Made by a program: the position numbers and the translations under genes. From the NCBI GenBank assembly GCA_014773175.1, contig VXCM01000066.1:178348-242347 (forward strand): DNA of 64,000 nucleotides. The letters run 5' to 3'. The first letter of the stretch is position 1. Each line of letters starts with the position of its first letter. The stretch is from Lucifuga dentata (lineage: Eukaryota > Chordata > Actinopteri > Ophidiiformes > Bythitidae). Of this stretch, positions 17,985 through 30,515 are shown piece by piece. The notes under the pieces were generated by a model. That model did no database searches and was not told where the DNA came from. It was given only the letters and a program-made list of their open reading frames with translations.

Positions 17985-19897
17985 TCACATGATTGGACAA
18001 CTTTCCATTCTGGCTCCACTCTGAGAGAAAAGGTGAACAAAGTTAGAGTCACGAAAACCAAATGTAGTCTTTACGGTCGAATAGTTTTGTTCCAAGATAA
18101 GACACAGACAATTTCAGAAAACAAAAAACAAACTTTATCCATTTTATTTTAGGTATACTAGGTGCTGAATTTTACCCATTATATGAAATGGAAAATTAAA
18201 AATTAGAAAATCTGTGGCTGCACTAATTTTTTAATTTTTGGTAGCCTACAGACAAAGCAACCTTTTTGTGTCAGAAAATCTTCATCGGAATTACAATATT
18301 TTTATTGTTGTCATATACAAATTATAATTTTCCTAGTGGTTTTTATGGAAATTTGAAAACTTGCTGTGACCCAGTAGGTCACAGATGTTTTAATTATTTG
18401 CAATCTAGTGGTGGAAAAGATTGCTGTCAATTAAACACTCAGTAAAATGTCAGTAAGCATCATTTTTAATATATAACCTCTATCAGCTTTTAGGAGCAGC
18501 AGCTGACAAAAAATAAATAAATAAATAAATCGAACAAACAAAACAAACGTACTGCCCTCATCCAGTTATATGCAGTATGTATACCCTGTGTGTGTGTGTG
18601 TGCGCGCGCTTTAGTGCCCACCTTGCATGGTGTGCTGCTGCTGAACACATAGGATTGTGGGAGTAAACCTTCAGAGATGCCTCCACTGCGGAAGGAGCGG
18701 GAAGCCGAGGACACAGAGCAGTTACTGGATTTGTCTGAAGGAAGCCCACAGGAGCCGCACACCACCGTCCGACTCCGAAGGTTGTACTCACTGTCCCCAC
18801 AGGTACTGTGAGCCACCTGGAGGTCACAGACAGAGAATTACTTCTTGTTCTATTTGCATTTTTTAATGAAGGCTCATGGAAAATCTCTCAGTGCCAACTA
18901 GTGTTTGATTTGTAGCCCTGCAGTGAATTTCTTTTAGGCGAAAGCTGCTCGCTGCTCAGTCAAATCTATAACACAATTCTTCTTGACATAAAACATCAGT
19001 TACCTCTCACATATCTGCCCTCTTTTGCTCTCTATACTTTCTAATCAGGGTTTTGAAAACAGTCACGTAGCAATATTTTGAAGCTGAACTCACTGATAGT
19101 CAATATGTTGTGTTGCACATTATACGGTAGTGCCGTACATTTCTCACAGCAATAGTTTGCGTTTTTGATTTTGTTTTTAACTCACTCTATCAAACTCAGA
19201 ATTAAATTTGTATGTTAATCCTTGATTAGGCCACAAGGATTAGTAACATCACATCGCATCTTATGATTTTCTTATAATGTATTTTACCATGTCTTCGTCC
19301 TCTTCTTCAAATTGTGTGCGGGTGACTTTCCTCATTGCCATTTCCTGCAACAAAAGAGAAGCAGACGTTTATTTCAGTAGACAATCCTGTGAAGCTACAC
19401 TGTCACTCCATGAAGATACAGTATTTAGGCTTCATTTGGTTTCCATGCACCATAGTTATGTGCATAACAGAATACATTGCACTGGCTGTTTAATAAATGA
19501 AAGTAACCTCTCCATTGGCATTGATCAGGGTGGTCTGGAACAGGTCACCGGTGCCCCAGGAGGGCTGACTCTTCCACACCAGATCAGAAGGGGGACTGTG
19601 GGCTCCGCCAGCAATGGAGGCCCAGATCTTTGCAACAAATGAGGAGAAGAGGATCTATTACTATGTTCCTTACTGTGCTAATTTAAAATCCTGCAGATTC
19701 CAGGTGCTTACCGTGACCCTCTGTCCTGCCTTCAAGGTGAATTTAGAGGGGAACTTAAAGGTAATGGCTGCACCAGATCCCACCTGTCGCTTCACTTGCC
19801 AGTTGCCCAAATTCTGATCCTGCAAGAGAAATATGTTTTTTGAACTTCTAAATCCTGAAAATACAGAGGAACATCTGAGCATGGAAAACTGATGAGT

Positions 19898-19956
<59 letters not shown>

Positions 19957-22900
19957 AGCAAGAAGTGAATTTATAATGTGTCCTTAAAAAGCCCCACAAG
20001 CAACTTTATACATCTGTGGTTTAAAAAATGCACTGAGAGTTGTTGTGTGCTGTTGTTTTTAAAAGATATGACCTTCCAAATATAATTCAGTATGATGTTA
20101 GCAAATCACACAACTGACAAACACAAAGAAATGCTGATCTTTCATAATTAAGACAAACTTTTCAGTTTTGTATTTGGATTTAGCTGAAAAGGATATGGTC
20201 AAAAAATAAGAGCATTAATGTGATTTATGTGAATCTATGACATGTCACTTTCTTACCAAAATCTCACTTTTTGGTTTAGGCTGGTGAGACAGGTGCAATT
20301 TCACACAAAAATCTAACTTTTTGGAATAAAATTCCATCACAGACTGCAGCAGAATAGTTGCTCATTGGTAAACAGTGACTGCACAGTACAACTAGAGTGT
20401 GAATGGAAGCATCTGTGGCAGATTGTGGCCAAAAACGGAGCAAACGGGTCTCATCACATGACCACAAGTACAAAAAAAAAAAAAAAAAAAAATACAGGAT
20501 GTCTATTTAATCCTATTATCTCTCACCTCATCTGATTTGTTGCTGAGCCTGACATATTTCCCATCTAGGTCCACCTCTTCCACAATGACCCGTCCACTGG
20601 CTGAGGCCTGCTGGGCAATGCGAGTGCGGGACACAGCACCCCCTGCAAAGCTAGAGGCCTCACTGTCACTGTCGTTGGGACGGCGTCTCTTTGCTGGGGA
20701 GCTCTGGCCGCTGCAGTGAATGGAGCGAGACTGCGCTGCCGACACAGCGGAGCGACTTCCTGTCACTCTGGTTGGCGGCGGGCTGGGAGACAGACGCAGC
20801 CTGCAGGGAAACAAGTGATGACCCATATGTGTGGGACAAAAAAAAAAAAAAAAAAAATCACAATCCACCATGATACTTTCTTTGTGATGAAATACTGATA
20901 CTATCATATTGTGATAGTTCATCTTTTTGTCAGTTTATGCTTTCCTGACAAAAAAGCGATGGGAAATGTGATAATTATGTGTGTTAAAGAAACTCACTCT
21001 AATAAAGTACACTGTATATACTATAGATAATTATTATGCTTATTATTACATTAACACCTACTCAGAGCAGAAGTCTCTGACAAACATATTCACAGCAAAG
21101 ACTAATTAACAACAATAACAGCTCTTAGTGGACCCAGACTGACAGGAATCAAACCTGTGACATTTAGATTACATGGCAATTTGCACATACCGCTGCTCCT
21201 CTCCTTCCAGCAGCTTCCTGTAGGCACAAATCTCCATATCCAGGGCCAGTTTGACATCCAGCAGCTCCTGGTACTCGTCCAGCTGCTGCTGCATCCGCTG
21301 CCTCATCTCAGCCATCTCTCTGTCTTTGTCTCCCAGCAGGCGGCGCGTGGTGTCTCGCTCTCGGGACAAGGCGTCCTCCAGGTCCCTCACCTTCGCCTCG
21401 CGGGCCGCCAGCTGGAGCCAACAGAGGAGTCACACAGATGTCGTCAGAGCAGAGTCAGAATCTGTTTTGTTGGCCATACTTTACAATTCAGGGTGGGTTG
21501 TTGCCAAATCATGCAAAACAATTTAAACTTGCAGTCATTAGGTTTTACTGGTGCGCTGTTATAAAATTAATTAAAGTCACATGATATCTTTTTCCCTTAA
21601 AATCCTAATGGGAGTCAAACAGTTACAAATTAAAGGACCATACCAGTCATTTTGCATGTTTAAGCCTAATATATTCAATTTTCATACGTTACATTACTGA
21701 CAATCATTTCCCAAAGGATAAAACCGTATTTCAGCTTTCCTGATATTCTGCAAAATCTCTTAAACTTTCAAAATCAAGCGATACACCCACTTTAAAAATT
21801 GATGTTTCGCCTGCTAATACTTTGAAGTCAAGCCTTATGAAGTCAAGGTCATTTAAATTTTTCGATAAACACAGGTCTTCTTTTGGGACTATATGCCCTG
21901 GTGGAGACATTCATTCTCCACACTTTCTATTGCGCTTGAACACTAAAATTACGTAACTTCTAAAAAAAATCTGAAAATACATCTTATTCGCAACGATGGA
22001 TTACCTATCCCAAGAATGTTTCAAGGATCAACAAGTTGGTTTTAATAGTGTACCAAAATGAATTGAAAGCAATGGCAGTCTGGAAGGTAGGAAAAAATTT
22101 TTAATTCACCATTCCAGTAGTATGCTTTGGGAAATGNATGGCAGTCTGGAAGGTAGGAAAAAATTTTTAATTCACCATTCCAGTAGTATGCTTTGGGAAA
22201 TGAATGTTAGTAAACCTTACGTGTATGAAAATTTAATATAATAGGCTCAAACATGAAAAATGGCTGGTATGATCCTTTAAGATGGTGTGAATGAGATCTG
22301 TTTGCTTGGCATGTTTGAGGTAACCTGTTTCTGCAGCTGGCTGAGCTGAGCGGATGCAGACTCCAGGCGGATTCGTGTCTGCTGCAGCTCCTCATGTGTT
22401 GCTCCCACCAGGTGGCTGCTCCTATCCGCTGACTGACGAGCGTTCTCCAGCTGACATAGGAGGCAACAACGTGGACGATGCATAAATACTGGACTCATAC
22501 ATTTTGAATCTTTGTCACATAGAAAAATAAACAGCTGTCTGAGAAAATTATATCTTTTGGCAATTCTGTCAAGAATTGAGGTTTTATTGTGTTTTGTGTT
22601 TTTTTTTTGTTTTTTTTTGTCAAGTCACTGTTATCTTTTATCAAGGACCACAGTGAAACTATTGTTGCAGTGGTTCTCAAACTGTAGTCCATGTAGCAGT
22701 GGTGGTACATGAAGTGCCTCCTGGTGGTATACCAAATAACTCTAGAAACTGCTGCAGATAATCAAAAGAACTGATATATGTGATAATTCCATTATTGTGG
22801 CAAATAATTTCGCAAATGATTTCACAATAAATTGTTTCGTTTCATTATTAGTTTCTTTTAATTAATTCATTTTTTGTTGACGATATCTCAACTTGTCCTG

Positions 22901-25900
22901 AAAATTAATTGTTGAAGTTCATCTTTTTACCTTGAGACAACATCAATTTGTTAGCCTACCTTAGCATTGTAGGTCTTCTCAATCTCGTCTTTGAACAGTT
23001 TAATCTGCAGTTCGTGCTGGTTACGCATCTCAGCCAGTGCCTCAGCCAGCTTGCTTTCAAATTCTTGCTGGTGGCCACTATCCAGTTCGACCATACGAGA
23101 TTCATAGCGTCGTTTACTCTCCCTCAGCTCCTGTAAAAAATTTAATAATGGTTTCACTCCTGACTGCAAATACTGGATTGAAGCTAATACCCTCAAATAA
23201 AAAACTGGAGAAAGTAGAACATCCTATCAAAAATTATTTATTTGATATCAGCGATGAGGCCGATTGGGAACCTTTGATGTGCAGGTCCTGTAAAGCCTGT
23301 AAAGGCCTGTATGTGATACTGTGCTACACAAATAAACTTGACTTGAGTCTTTTTCATGGGTCTCACCTCAGAGTGGAGGCCCTTCTGAAACTCCAGCTCC
23401 TCTTTAAGGGTCTGGATGCGATTGTCTCCATCCACCCTCCTCAGCATCTCATCCTGCAGCTGCTTCCTGGCATCACTCAAACTGGTGTCCAGCTGAGAAA
23501 AACACAACGTGAATGACTATTAGTAAAAATCCATGCACAAATAATCAACCAAAGTTATTTGAAAGCAGGCAGCAGGGTGAGGACATTACAGTGTGAGGAA
23601 AGTGAGCGGGGGTAGGAGAGAGATCGCCTTCTGCCTGCTTTTGAAGTGAATAAATTCATCATTCGACTTGGTTAGATATGGAAAGCAACCATGTTAATAA
23701 CTTTTCAGAATGCCCACACTGGAAGGTGGGCAAGGCAAAATCTTTCATAGGACCCCAAAAATGCTAAAGAAGCCCCTGTTTGCTATGTGTTGATCTTCCA
23801 AGTAATTTAAAAAGCCCACTGGATACACTCAAACACGTAAAAATATATATATTAAAAAAAAAAAAATGTTATCCTGAATTTATACTGAATTTTCAAAGTC
23901 GGAAAGTTACAAAATAGAAGGCTTTCACACAACGGCAACAATATGAAAACTGGCGATTTTGTCAACTGACTGCAGCCCACGTGTTTCCACTGAGAGATTA
24001 ACTAAGCATGAGTTTGAGTTTACCTTGGCAACCTGCGTCTTCAGATCCCTATTTTCCACCTCCATGTTCCGCTTTTCTCCCAAAGCAGTTGTTAAGGACG
24101 CATCCTTAGAGTTCAGCAAAGCCTCCAGGTCTTTGAGCCTCTGCAACGCTGCTGTCAGATCTAACTCCTTTTTGGTGTTTCTGCCAAGAGAGGAAGGCGC
24201 TCGGATGTTAAATTAGGTCTTCCTGGATGTGTGTGAAATACAGTGGTAGATTATAAATAAATTTAAGTATGGAGCTTAAGTACAAATTTGAGGTACATTT
24301 CTTGAGTATTTCAATTTTGGGAGACTTTCCAGAGGGAAAGTACAGTAAACACAGAGTAGGGGAATTCTTCCCCCACTGATTAAGTGACATTTATTTTGCT
24401 GTGAAATGGAAACTGATTACTATGGTTTCCTTTACTGAAACAAATGTGTGCTATTTTTGAAGAAGGAAGCAGTCTGGATGAAGCAGAAACTGGGGAAAGA
24501 CCTCGGTGTGTGTGACTCATAAACCATAATGTTCTGCATCCAATTCATGCATCTGGTAGCCACAAACCACAGTGTTTAGCTGAGATGCTGCCATGGCAAC
24601 AAAAGGGCCATCCTCTACAATATTTATGGAAAACTAATGGAAGAAAGAGCAGATTATGTTAAATACTGCCACGTACTATGCACATAATGGTTACTTTGGT
24701 GAAGTTAGAGAAACAGGGAAAGAGTTAGTCATCAGGCTTTGGATGTGGCAGTTCTGGAAGGATGGAAGTTGGACGTCAAAGCGCAGTGAGCAATGAGGAG
24801 AATATGTTGCAAGGGAGTGGCAAGGCAGCTCAGCAAAAGTCACAACTGAGATGGAAAGTAACAAAGTACATTTATTCAAGTACTGTACTTAAATATAGTA
24901 CAGAGGAAAGTAAACCTTGAAGAATTTCCATTTTGGGAGACTTTCCACTTTTCTTCAGTACATTTCAGAGTTAAATATTCAACTTTTTATTGAAATACAT
25001 TTATCTAACAGCTGTAGCTTCTAATTACTTTATTACTTGGAGTACTTCTTCCACAATTGCATCAGCATAAGGTTCAGATATTCAAACACTCTCCAACATA
25101 TGCAGAAAGAACATGCTGGCCACTTTATGCTTTGGTTTCTGTGAATAACTGGGAATTCAGAGGCCTCCAAGCAGCTGATTCCTCATATGATCATCAAACA
25201 AACAAGATATCTGGATCACTGATGTCTTTTTGTTTTGGTTAGAAACACCACATCAGGACAGTTCTTTTTATTTTGCACACCTAATGGACTCCACATCAAA
25301 CAATCACTCCTTTGTACTGCTCTTTCATGTAACATCTGCAAGAAATAACCTTTTTATTCATAGGCTAGAATCAAAGTGTCCATGCTTTCCAAGGATGCAT
25401 GGACATTTTGAGTGTGGTTGTGAGAAAAAAACAAAAAAAAAACAAAAACAAAAAAACATTATTCACTCAAATGCAGGGGTGCTCCTGAGAATTCCAGAGC
25501 CCCTGACTGAGCTGACACAGCCCCCTACCCACCCTGATCCATCCATGTACTTTACAGCTGTATAATCTTGTCTGTTGAAAGAGCCCCTTCTTGTTTGGGT
25601 CCCACTGAAAGTATTCTCTCAAACCAGACACTCACCTCGCTTTCAGTTCCTTGTATTCCTCTCGCAACTTGCCCAGCTCCAGCTGCAGGCGTGCACGCTC
25701 CTTGGCCACTGAGTCCAAAGTCTGGCGGGCATCAGCCAGCTCGGTCTCATAGGCGGCCTTCAATCCCGTCAGCTCACGGCTGATCTCTGTCTCAGACTCG
25801 GTGATACGCAGACGCAGGCCTGCATTCTCAGCCTCCAATGAGCGGACCTTATCGATGTAGACAGCCAGACGGTCGTTGAGGTTGCAGAGGTCTTCCTTCT

Positions 25901-25973
25901 CCTGAAGTCTGGTGATGCGGTTGGGGGAAAGCGGTGTGTTTGCACCTCGAGGAGTATTTTTGGGTGTTGCCAT
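17985..25973 (-). CDS. lmna: Prelamin A (lamin A/C)
   Basis: Type V intermediate filament of the nuclear lamina. Twelve coding exons on the minus strand: 25973-25636, 24180-24024, 23492-23367, 23130-22960, 22450-22325, 21411-21191, 20800-20527, 19819-19712, 19627-19508, 19344-19288, 18816-18622, 18020-17985. All phases agree; 642 aa (human 664). Head TPLSPNRI with the mitotic Cdk1 site at Ser16, coiled-coil rod ending YRKLLEGEE near residue 377, second Cdk1 site LSPSP near 384, NLS KRRRP at 417-421, then the Ig-fold ([26 protein letters not shown]). [15 protein letters not shown] precedes the lamin A tail. The tiny last exon encodes [11 protein letters not shown], a CaaX box for farnesylation. 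Start chosen by homology. An upstream noncoding exon is possible: CTATAG lies just before the ATG. Confidence 0.97.
19901..19956. repeat. (TC)n microsatellite
   Basis: About 28 TC units with one interruption, in lmna intron 7. Confidence 0.95.
21630..22280. mobile_element. TTAAAGGACC inverted-repeat element (copy 4), with an assembly duplication
   Basis: Complete copy in lmna intron 5, with TTAAAGGACCATACC at the left and GTATGATCCTTTAA at the right. It includes an exact 65-bp direct repeat across the N at 22137 (22072-22136 and 22138-22202), which is probably an assembly artefact and inflates its length. Confidence 0.85.
22668..22830. mobile_element. hAT-like MITE remnant
   Basis: It starts GCAGTGGTTCTCAAACTGTAG, the classic hAT/Charlie-type end, and continues through a GGTGGTACATGAAGTGCC block and CTGCTGCAGATAATCAAAAG. 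Lies in lmna intron 4, antisense to the other two remnants. Confidence 0.6.
24235..24345. mobile_element. Fish 'AAGTACTTGAGTA' type DNA repeat remnant
   Basis: TTAAGTACAAATTTGAGGTA followed by CTTGAGTATTTCAATTTTGG and a GGGAGACTTTCCA block. The same phrases recur at 24850-25045. This looks like a very common fish noncoding repeat; the class is from memory. Confidence 0.5.
24850..25045. mobile_element. Fish 'AAGTACTTGAGTA' type DNA repeat remnant
   Basis: GAAAGTAACAAAGTACATTT, CAAGTACTGTACTTAAATA, then TTTCCATTTTGGGAGACTTTCCA, ending near TATTACTTGGAGTACTT. Lies in lmna intron 1, about 0.5 kb from a partner fragment. Confidence 0.55.
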
Positions 25974-27436
25974 TGCACCTATAGGCTATCTTTATTAAAA
26001 AAAAACAAAAACAAAAACAAAAACGCATAGTAAGCCACTTTCTGAAAAGGCATGCATAACACAAAGACAAACCTTGTCTGTTTCCCATAAAAGCACTTTT
26101 TCACTTTTGAGCCAAACTGTTGCTACAATTGTGAATCTTCATTCTTCTATGAAAAAGTAACAAAAGAAAGTTTAGAGATGAATTTACAAATATATCTCTT
26201 TATAAAATATGCATAGTTTCCTGAAACTTCTAACTCCATTGATTGCAATGACTGAAAATGCAGAAAATACAAAGCGCATTACTAACAATAAAAAGACATG
26301 GGAGGGGTAATCAACTCCACCCAAAAATCAGAGGATGTCAGTACACAAAAGGAGCCAACTTTACCGTGGAAGATTTACCTTTTAGTAAAGATGATCTGAA
26401 GAAGAGAAAGTTGTATTGTGTGGAGATTTGGTTTTCTCACTGTCAGTTTTCTTTTGTTAAGTTGTGATCTCAGTGTCTTTCGTAGTCCTCCAGCTGTGTC
26501 AAGTCTGTGACTGTGCTGTCGGCAAATCCATCTGTGAGTGCCCATATAGGAAAGAATGAGATGGGAGGAGAAAGGGAGAGGTTGGCCTCAAGTCTGGCAC
26601 TAGTAGGTTTTTGCACTCTCTCTCTCTCTCTCTGGTTGTACTGGTGCAGTCTAACTGAATGACTCACTCTGCACCAAAAATGGTCAATGCCTTATGATAG
26701 GCACAAAGAATACTTTTTAAAGCAATCCCACATGAAGTTAAACTTATCTGTTGTTCCAGAAGTTTTAGCTTGTTTTTAGAGACCTCACATTTCAAATACT
26801 TGTCCAAGTTATGCTGTAAACTGTTTAAAAGAAGATTGGTTCGTGTTCATAAAAACTTTTTTTTTTTTTTTAAAGAAAAAAAAACTCTAAATGCAGTTCA
26901 TTGTGCTGGGTTCCAACAGACCTCAAATCATGTTCAATCAGTTTTTGAAAACCTCAAATTTCAAAAAGATTTGTTTTATCTTTATCATGCACAATACTTG
27001 ATTGGACAGACATATTCACAAGTCCAATCCCTGTTTTCATTTGCAGTTTGGTAGGCGTACAATGCATTTTAGTATGTAAGAGCAAGAAGATTTATAGACA
27101 ATATTGTACATTGAGTTAAAAAGTTTACTTTTATGAGCTGCACATAAGGGTTAATATTATGTTTTTGTGGACTATAATGGGCACTCCGTATTCTCAGTGG
27201 GGCCAAACACATTCTATTCTATTCTACAGTTGCTCAATACACAAAATATGATTGAATGTGTAGTATTAGATGTGTGTGATGTGTTTACTGGCCAGTTATG
27301 TGTTCCAGTGGGGCAAAATCTATTATTCCATGCTTCTATTCTACAGTTGATGAAAAAAAAAAAGTTTATTGCTGAATGTGTGTAATGTGTTTACTGGTCA
27401 ATTGTGTATTCTAGTGGGGCAAAATCTGTTCTATTC

Positions 27437-27468
<32 letters not shown>

Positions 27469-28113
27469 AGCACATTATGCAAAATCTCGCTGTCGCTACA
27501 AACAATCAAAAAGTAACCCGGGTGGCTATCTGAAAAGGTAATTTACTAAACAATCTAGACAAAAAGAAATCTTCTGATCTCAGTGTTGGATTATGCGGTG
27601 CATATTTTGCGGCAGGCATCGTGCGTGTATCGCCTCCTACTGGCTGCATGTGACAGAAAGATTGCGGGTGACTGCAGAGACACGTTGTCTGTTTCTGTTC
27701 ACTAAATCAGTCTCAAATAAAATTTATGACACAAATTTATTATGTCTGATCTGGACTTAAAGTAAAACGGGGTTCCTGTAGTCCAACGTGACATAAAATC
27801 TATACAATGATGGGAAGCTTGTGCGCGTTGATGGATTATGGCAAAGGCGACACCTTTGTCATGTGGTTTGAGGGAAAACCCGTATTGGATCTCTGTGGTC
27901 ACCTGGGCAAAGAATCTGACAAAGTGCCATTCAGGGGTCTGATATTATCAATATAATTATTAAATTAATGTATATGTGTATGATTGGACAAAAAACAGCT
28001 TTAACACAAATTTACAGACAAATTAATCCGTTTGTGTCCGCTTTTTAATAGTCACATGAATGAGCAGACACGGTTATTCATTTCTAACCCAACCCAAATT
28101 ACAAAACAACGAG

Positions 28114-28121
28114 TCACGTGA
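28114..28121. promoter_or_regulatory. Perfect E-box TCACGTGA upstream of usf2
   Basis: An 8-bp palindrome around CACGTG, the known binding core for USF bHLH-zipper dimers, about 575 bp before the usf2 ATG. Seen in sequence; occupancy by USF is inference. Confidence 0.45.
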
Positions 28122-28515
28122 ATAGTGTTACAGAATCGGTGAAAACAAAGCAGCCAGTATAATGTACAGATATAAATTTCTCCGCGAAATAAAACGTATA
28201 CATCAGTCCACTCCGTATCTTATTGGACGCAGCAGCTTCGTGCGGATGAACAGCAGCTGTGCGCACCGAGGAACAAAAAAAAAGAAGACAAGGGTTAAGA
28301 CGAACAAAAATTCCCAGACAAAGTTTTGACTACAAATAATCTATTCGTGCACCCACGAGTTGGATCTGAAAGCCTCGAAGGACCTTCACCTCCCGACCGG
28401 ATCATCGCGCGTAAAAAACACAGCGAGGACCGCCGTTTTTTCTCTTTCTGCACAGACGCAGACGCTCCGTCCTCTTCAGCGGGCTCCATTTTAGCTCCTT
28501 GCCCGGTCGCTGCCT

Positions 28516-28521
28516 CACGTG
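28516..28521. promoter_or_regulatory. Second CACGTG E-box near the usf2 start
   Basis: CACGTG about 175 bp before the usf2 ATG, in the CpG-richer part of the region, probably 5'UTR or core promoter. Confidence 0.4.
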
Positions 28522-28609
28522 TCCTGGACTGTCTTTCTCACATGACCCGTGTGTTTGTCCCCGTGATCAACGCTTCCATCTCCGTAAATCAGTGTCGTTG
28601 AATATCGGC

Positions 28610-28732
28610 GTTTTCCACCCGCTAACCTTCATGGATATGCTGGAGCAGAGTCTGGACAGCTCGGCGAGGTNGTTTTCCACCCGCTAACCTTCATGGATAT
28701 GCTGGAGCAGAGTCTGGACAGCTCGGCGAGGT
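28610..28732. repeat. Exact 61-bp direct duplication across an N (assembly artefact)
   Basis: 28610-28670 and 28672-28732 are identical and are separated by the single N at 28671. Each copy contains the usf2 start codon and first coding exon with its donor. Most likely two overlapping contig ends placed side by side. Confidence 0.9.
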
Positions 28733-30400
28733 GAGAAACGCTTCTTGCTAACACAACACGGCCGCCACCATTTTCTCCGTGCAATGCAACTAAATGCAAC
28801 GCTAACAAAATGTTTGAACAAGTACTTTGTATTTTTTGTGCGCTTTTTTTTTTTTTCCTGTTTGTTCCTCGGTAGCCCTGCAGCTTTCAGGAGTGATGCT
28901 TTTCCACACTCAGCAGCTTTAAGACATCTAAAAAACAAACAAATTAAAAAAAAACAAACAAACTGCGCCTTTTTCAGGGCGCTAACATTACCTCTGCTGC
29001 ATTATAGCGGTATATGAGCAAGGCAAATACACAGCTGCAGTTTCATTTTATCTTTAGGCTAACACTTCAGTGCATTGCCCTGTTTAATTCTGTCACTTAC
29101 TCCTACCCGATGCAAATATTAAGGGATAAAACTGCTCAAACTAAACTAGGATGGGCGTTGTTGGCACTGTGGGAAAGATATTTGGGGGGAAAATGGGAAA
29201 ATGTCCTCTCTTTCTGTTGCAGATAACCTACATTCGAATTTGAATTTTCAAATAGTTTTAAAGTTTTTTTTCTTTTGAATGTTGCCCCCAGAACTTGAAT
29301 TCACAAATATTTTATTATTACTTATGTCTTACATCTCTGTTACCTTTTCATGCCACCACACGAGGGCGCCCTTCACCCATATGGATTGCGCCCTTGATCC
29401 ACATTGATGATAATCATATTTCTGAGAAATAGGTAGCTTGGGGTTAGTTTCATTCGTTTTTTTGTTGTTTCTTTCAGTCACGACAAACAGGAAACGGAAG
29501 AGGTTGTACATTTGCAGGAAGGTAAGTGCCACACTTCTTCCAAGTCTAGTAAAACAATCTGTTTCTACTCTGAAAATAAAATCTTCAAAGTAAATATGGA
29601 GTGCACCCATAGGAGTCGTTACATATTCTTGAAACCTTGTCCAAATTATGAGCATGTCTGTCTTTTTTCTTCTGGGTTCACATCTGTTTTTTATAGTCGT
29701 GCCTTTGTTCAGGGTCACTGACGGTGAGATGTTAATGTGTTGCAGGAGACGTGGGGACGGAGGAGCAGACAGCAGTCACCATCGCCAGTGTCCAGCAGGC
29801 TGCGTTCGCTGAACACAACGTCCAGTACCAGTTTCGTACAGAGAACAATGGAGGACAGGTGAGCATGGAGAAACGCTCACCTGCAGAGCAACAGAGCTGA
29901 CACCAAGGTTTGCTAAAGTTTCCGAAGCCAGATAACTGACAGCAGTGGCAGGGGCGGATCTCGGGTTAGTGGAGATCCAGGACTTACCCCAGACATTAAC
30001 CCAGTTCAAAGTTATTTTATATCTACCAAAATATGCTCAAGAAATGTAACAAATCATGTTACATCTTTTAAAAAGTTATACGAAGTTTAAAATCTTTTAA
30101 AACGAAAACCTTTACAATAATCTAAACAGCGGAGCTATATGGTGGTACTTATGTCAGTTCCATCCACCAATTCGGTCCGACCAATCCGGTCACAACACTG
30201 TGGTTCCACCTTGGCAATGAATTTGGGTAATTACAAAAACGCTACAGAAAATTCAAAACACACTATTAAAAAAAGATTCGGGCTTTATGGAAAACATCCA
30301 GGGCTTAAGCCCCATAAGCCTACCTCTGAGCAGCGGTAGTAGCAGTAGCATTCATTATGACGGTAATAATAGTAGCATCATTGGCTAATTAGTATTAGCA

Positions 30401-30451
<51 letters not shown>

Positions 30452-30464
30452 TGAAAAGTNAGCA

Positions 30465-30515
<51 letters not shown>

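Larger units (their letters stand above)
25974..28692. other. Divergent intergenic region between lmna and usf2
   Basis: Head-to-head promoters should lie here. From 25974 to about 27.5 kb the DNA is AT-rich, with short CT and CTGT repeats near 26620 and 27440. CpG density rises from about 28.0 kb towards the usf2 start, as expected for its promoter and 5'UTR. Two CACGTG E-boxes lie at 28115-28120 and 28516-28521. No convincing coding frame. Confidence 0.5.

Noticed and set aside
18490..18621. Continuation of lmna exon 11 as a lamin C-like tail ([12 protein letters not shown]...)
   Set aside because: It is the translation of a TG/CG microsatellite past a good donor. The spliced exon at 18020-17985 gives a proper CaaX end in the right phase.
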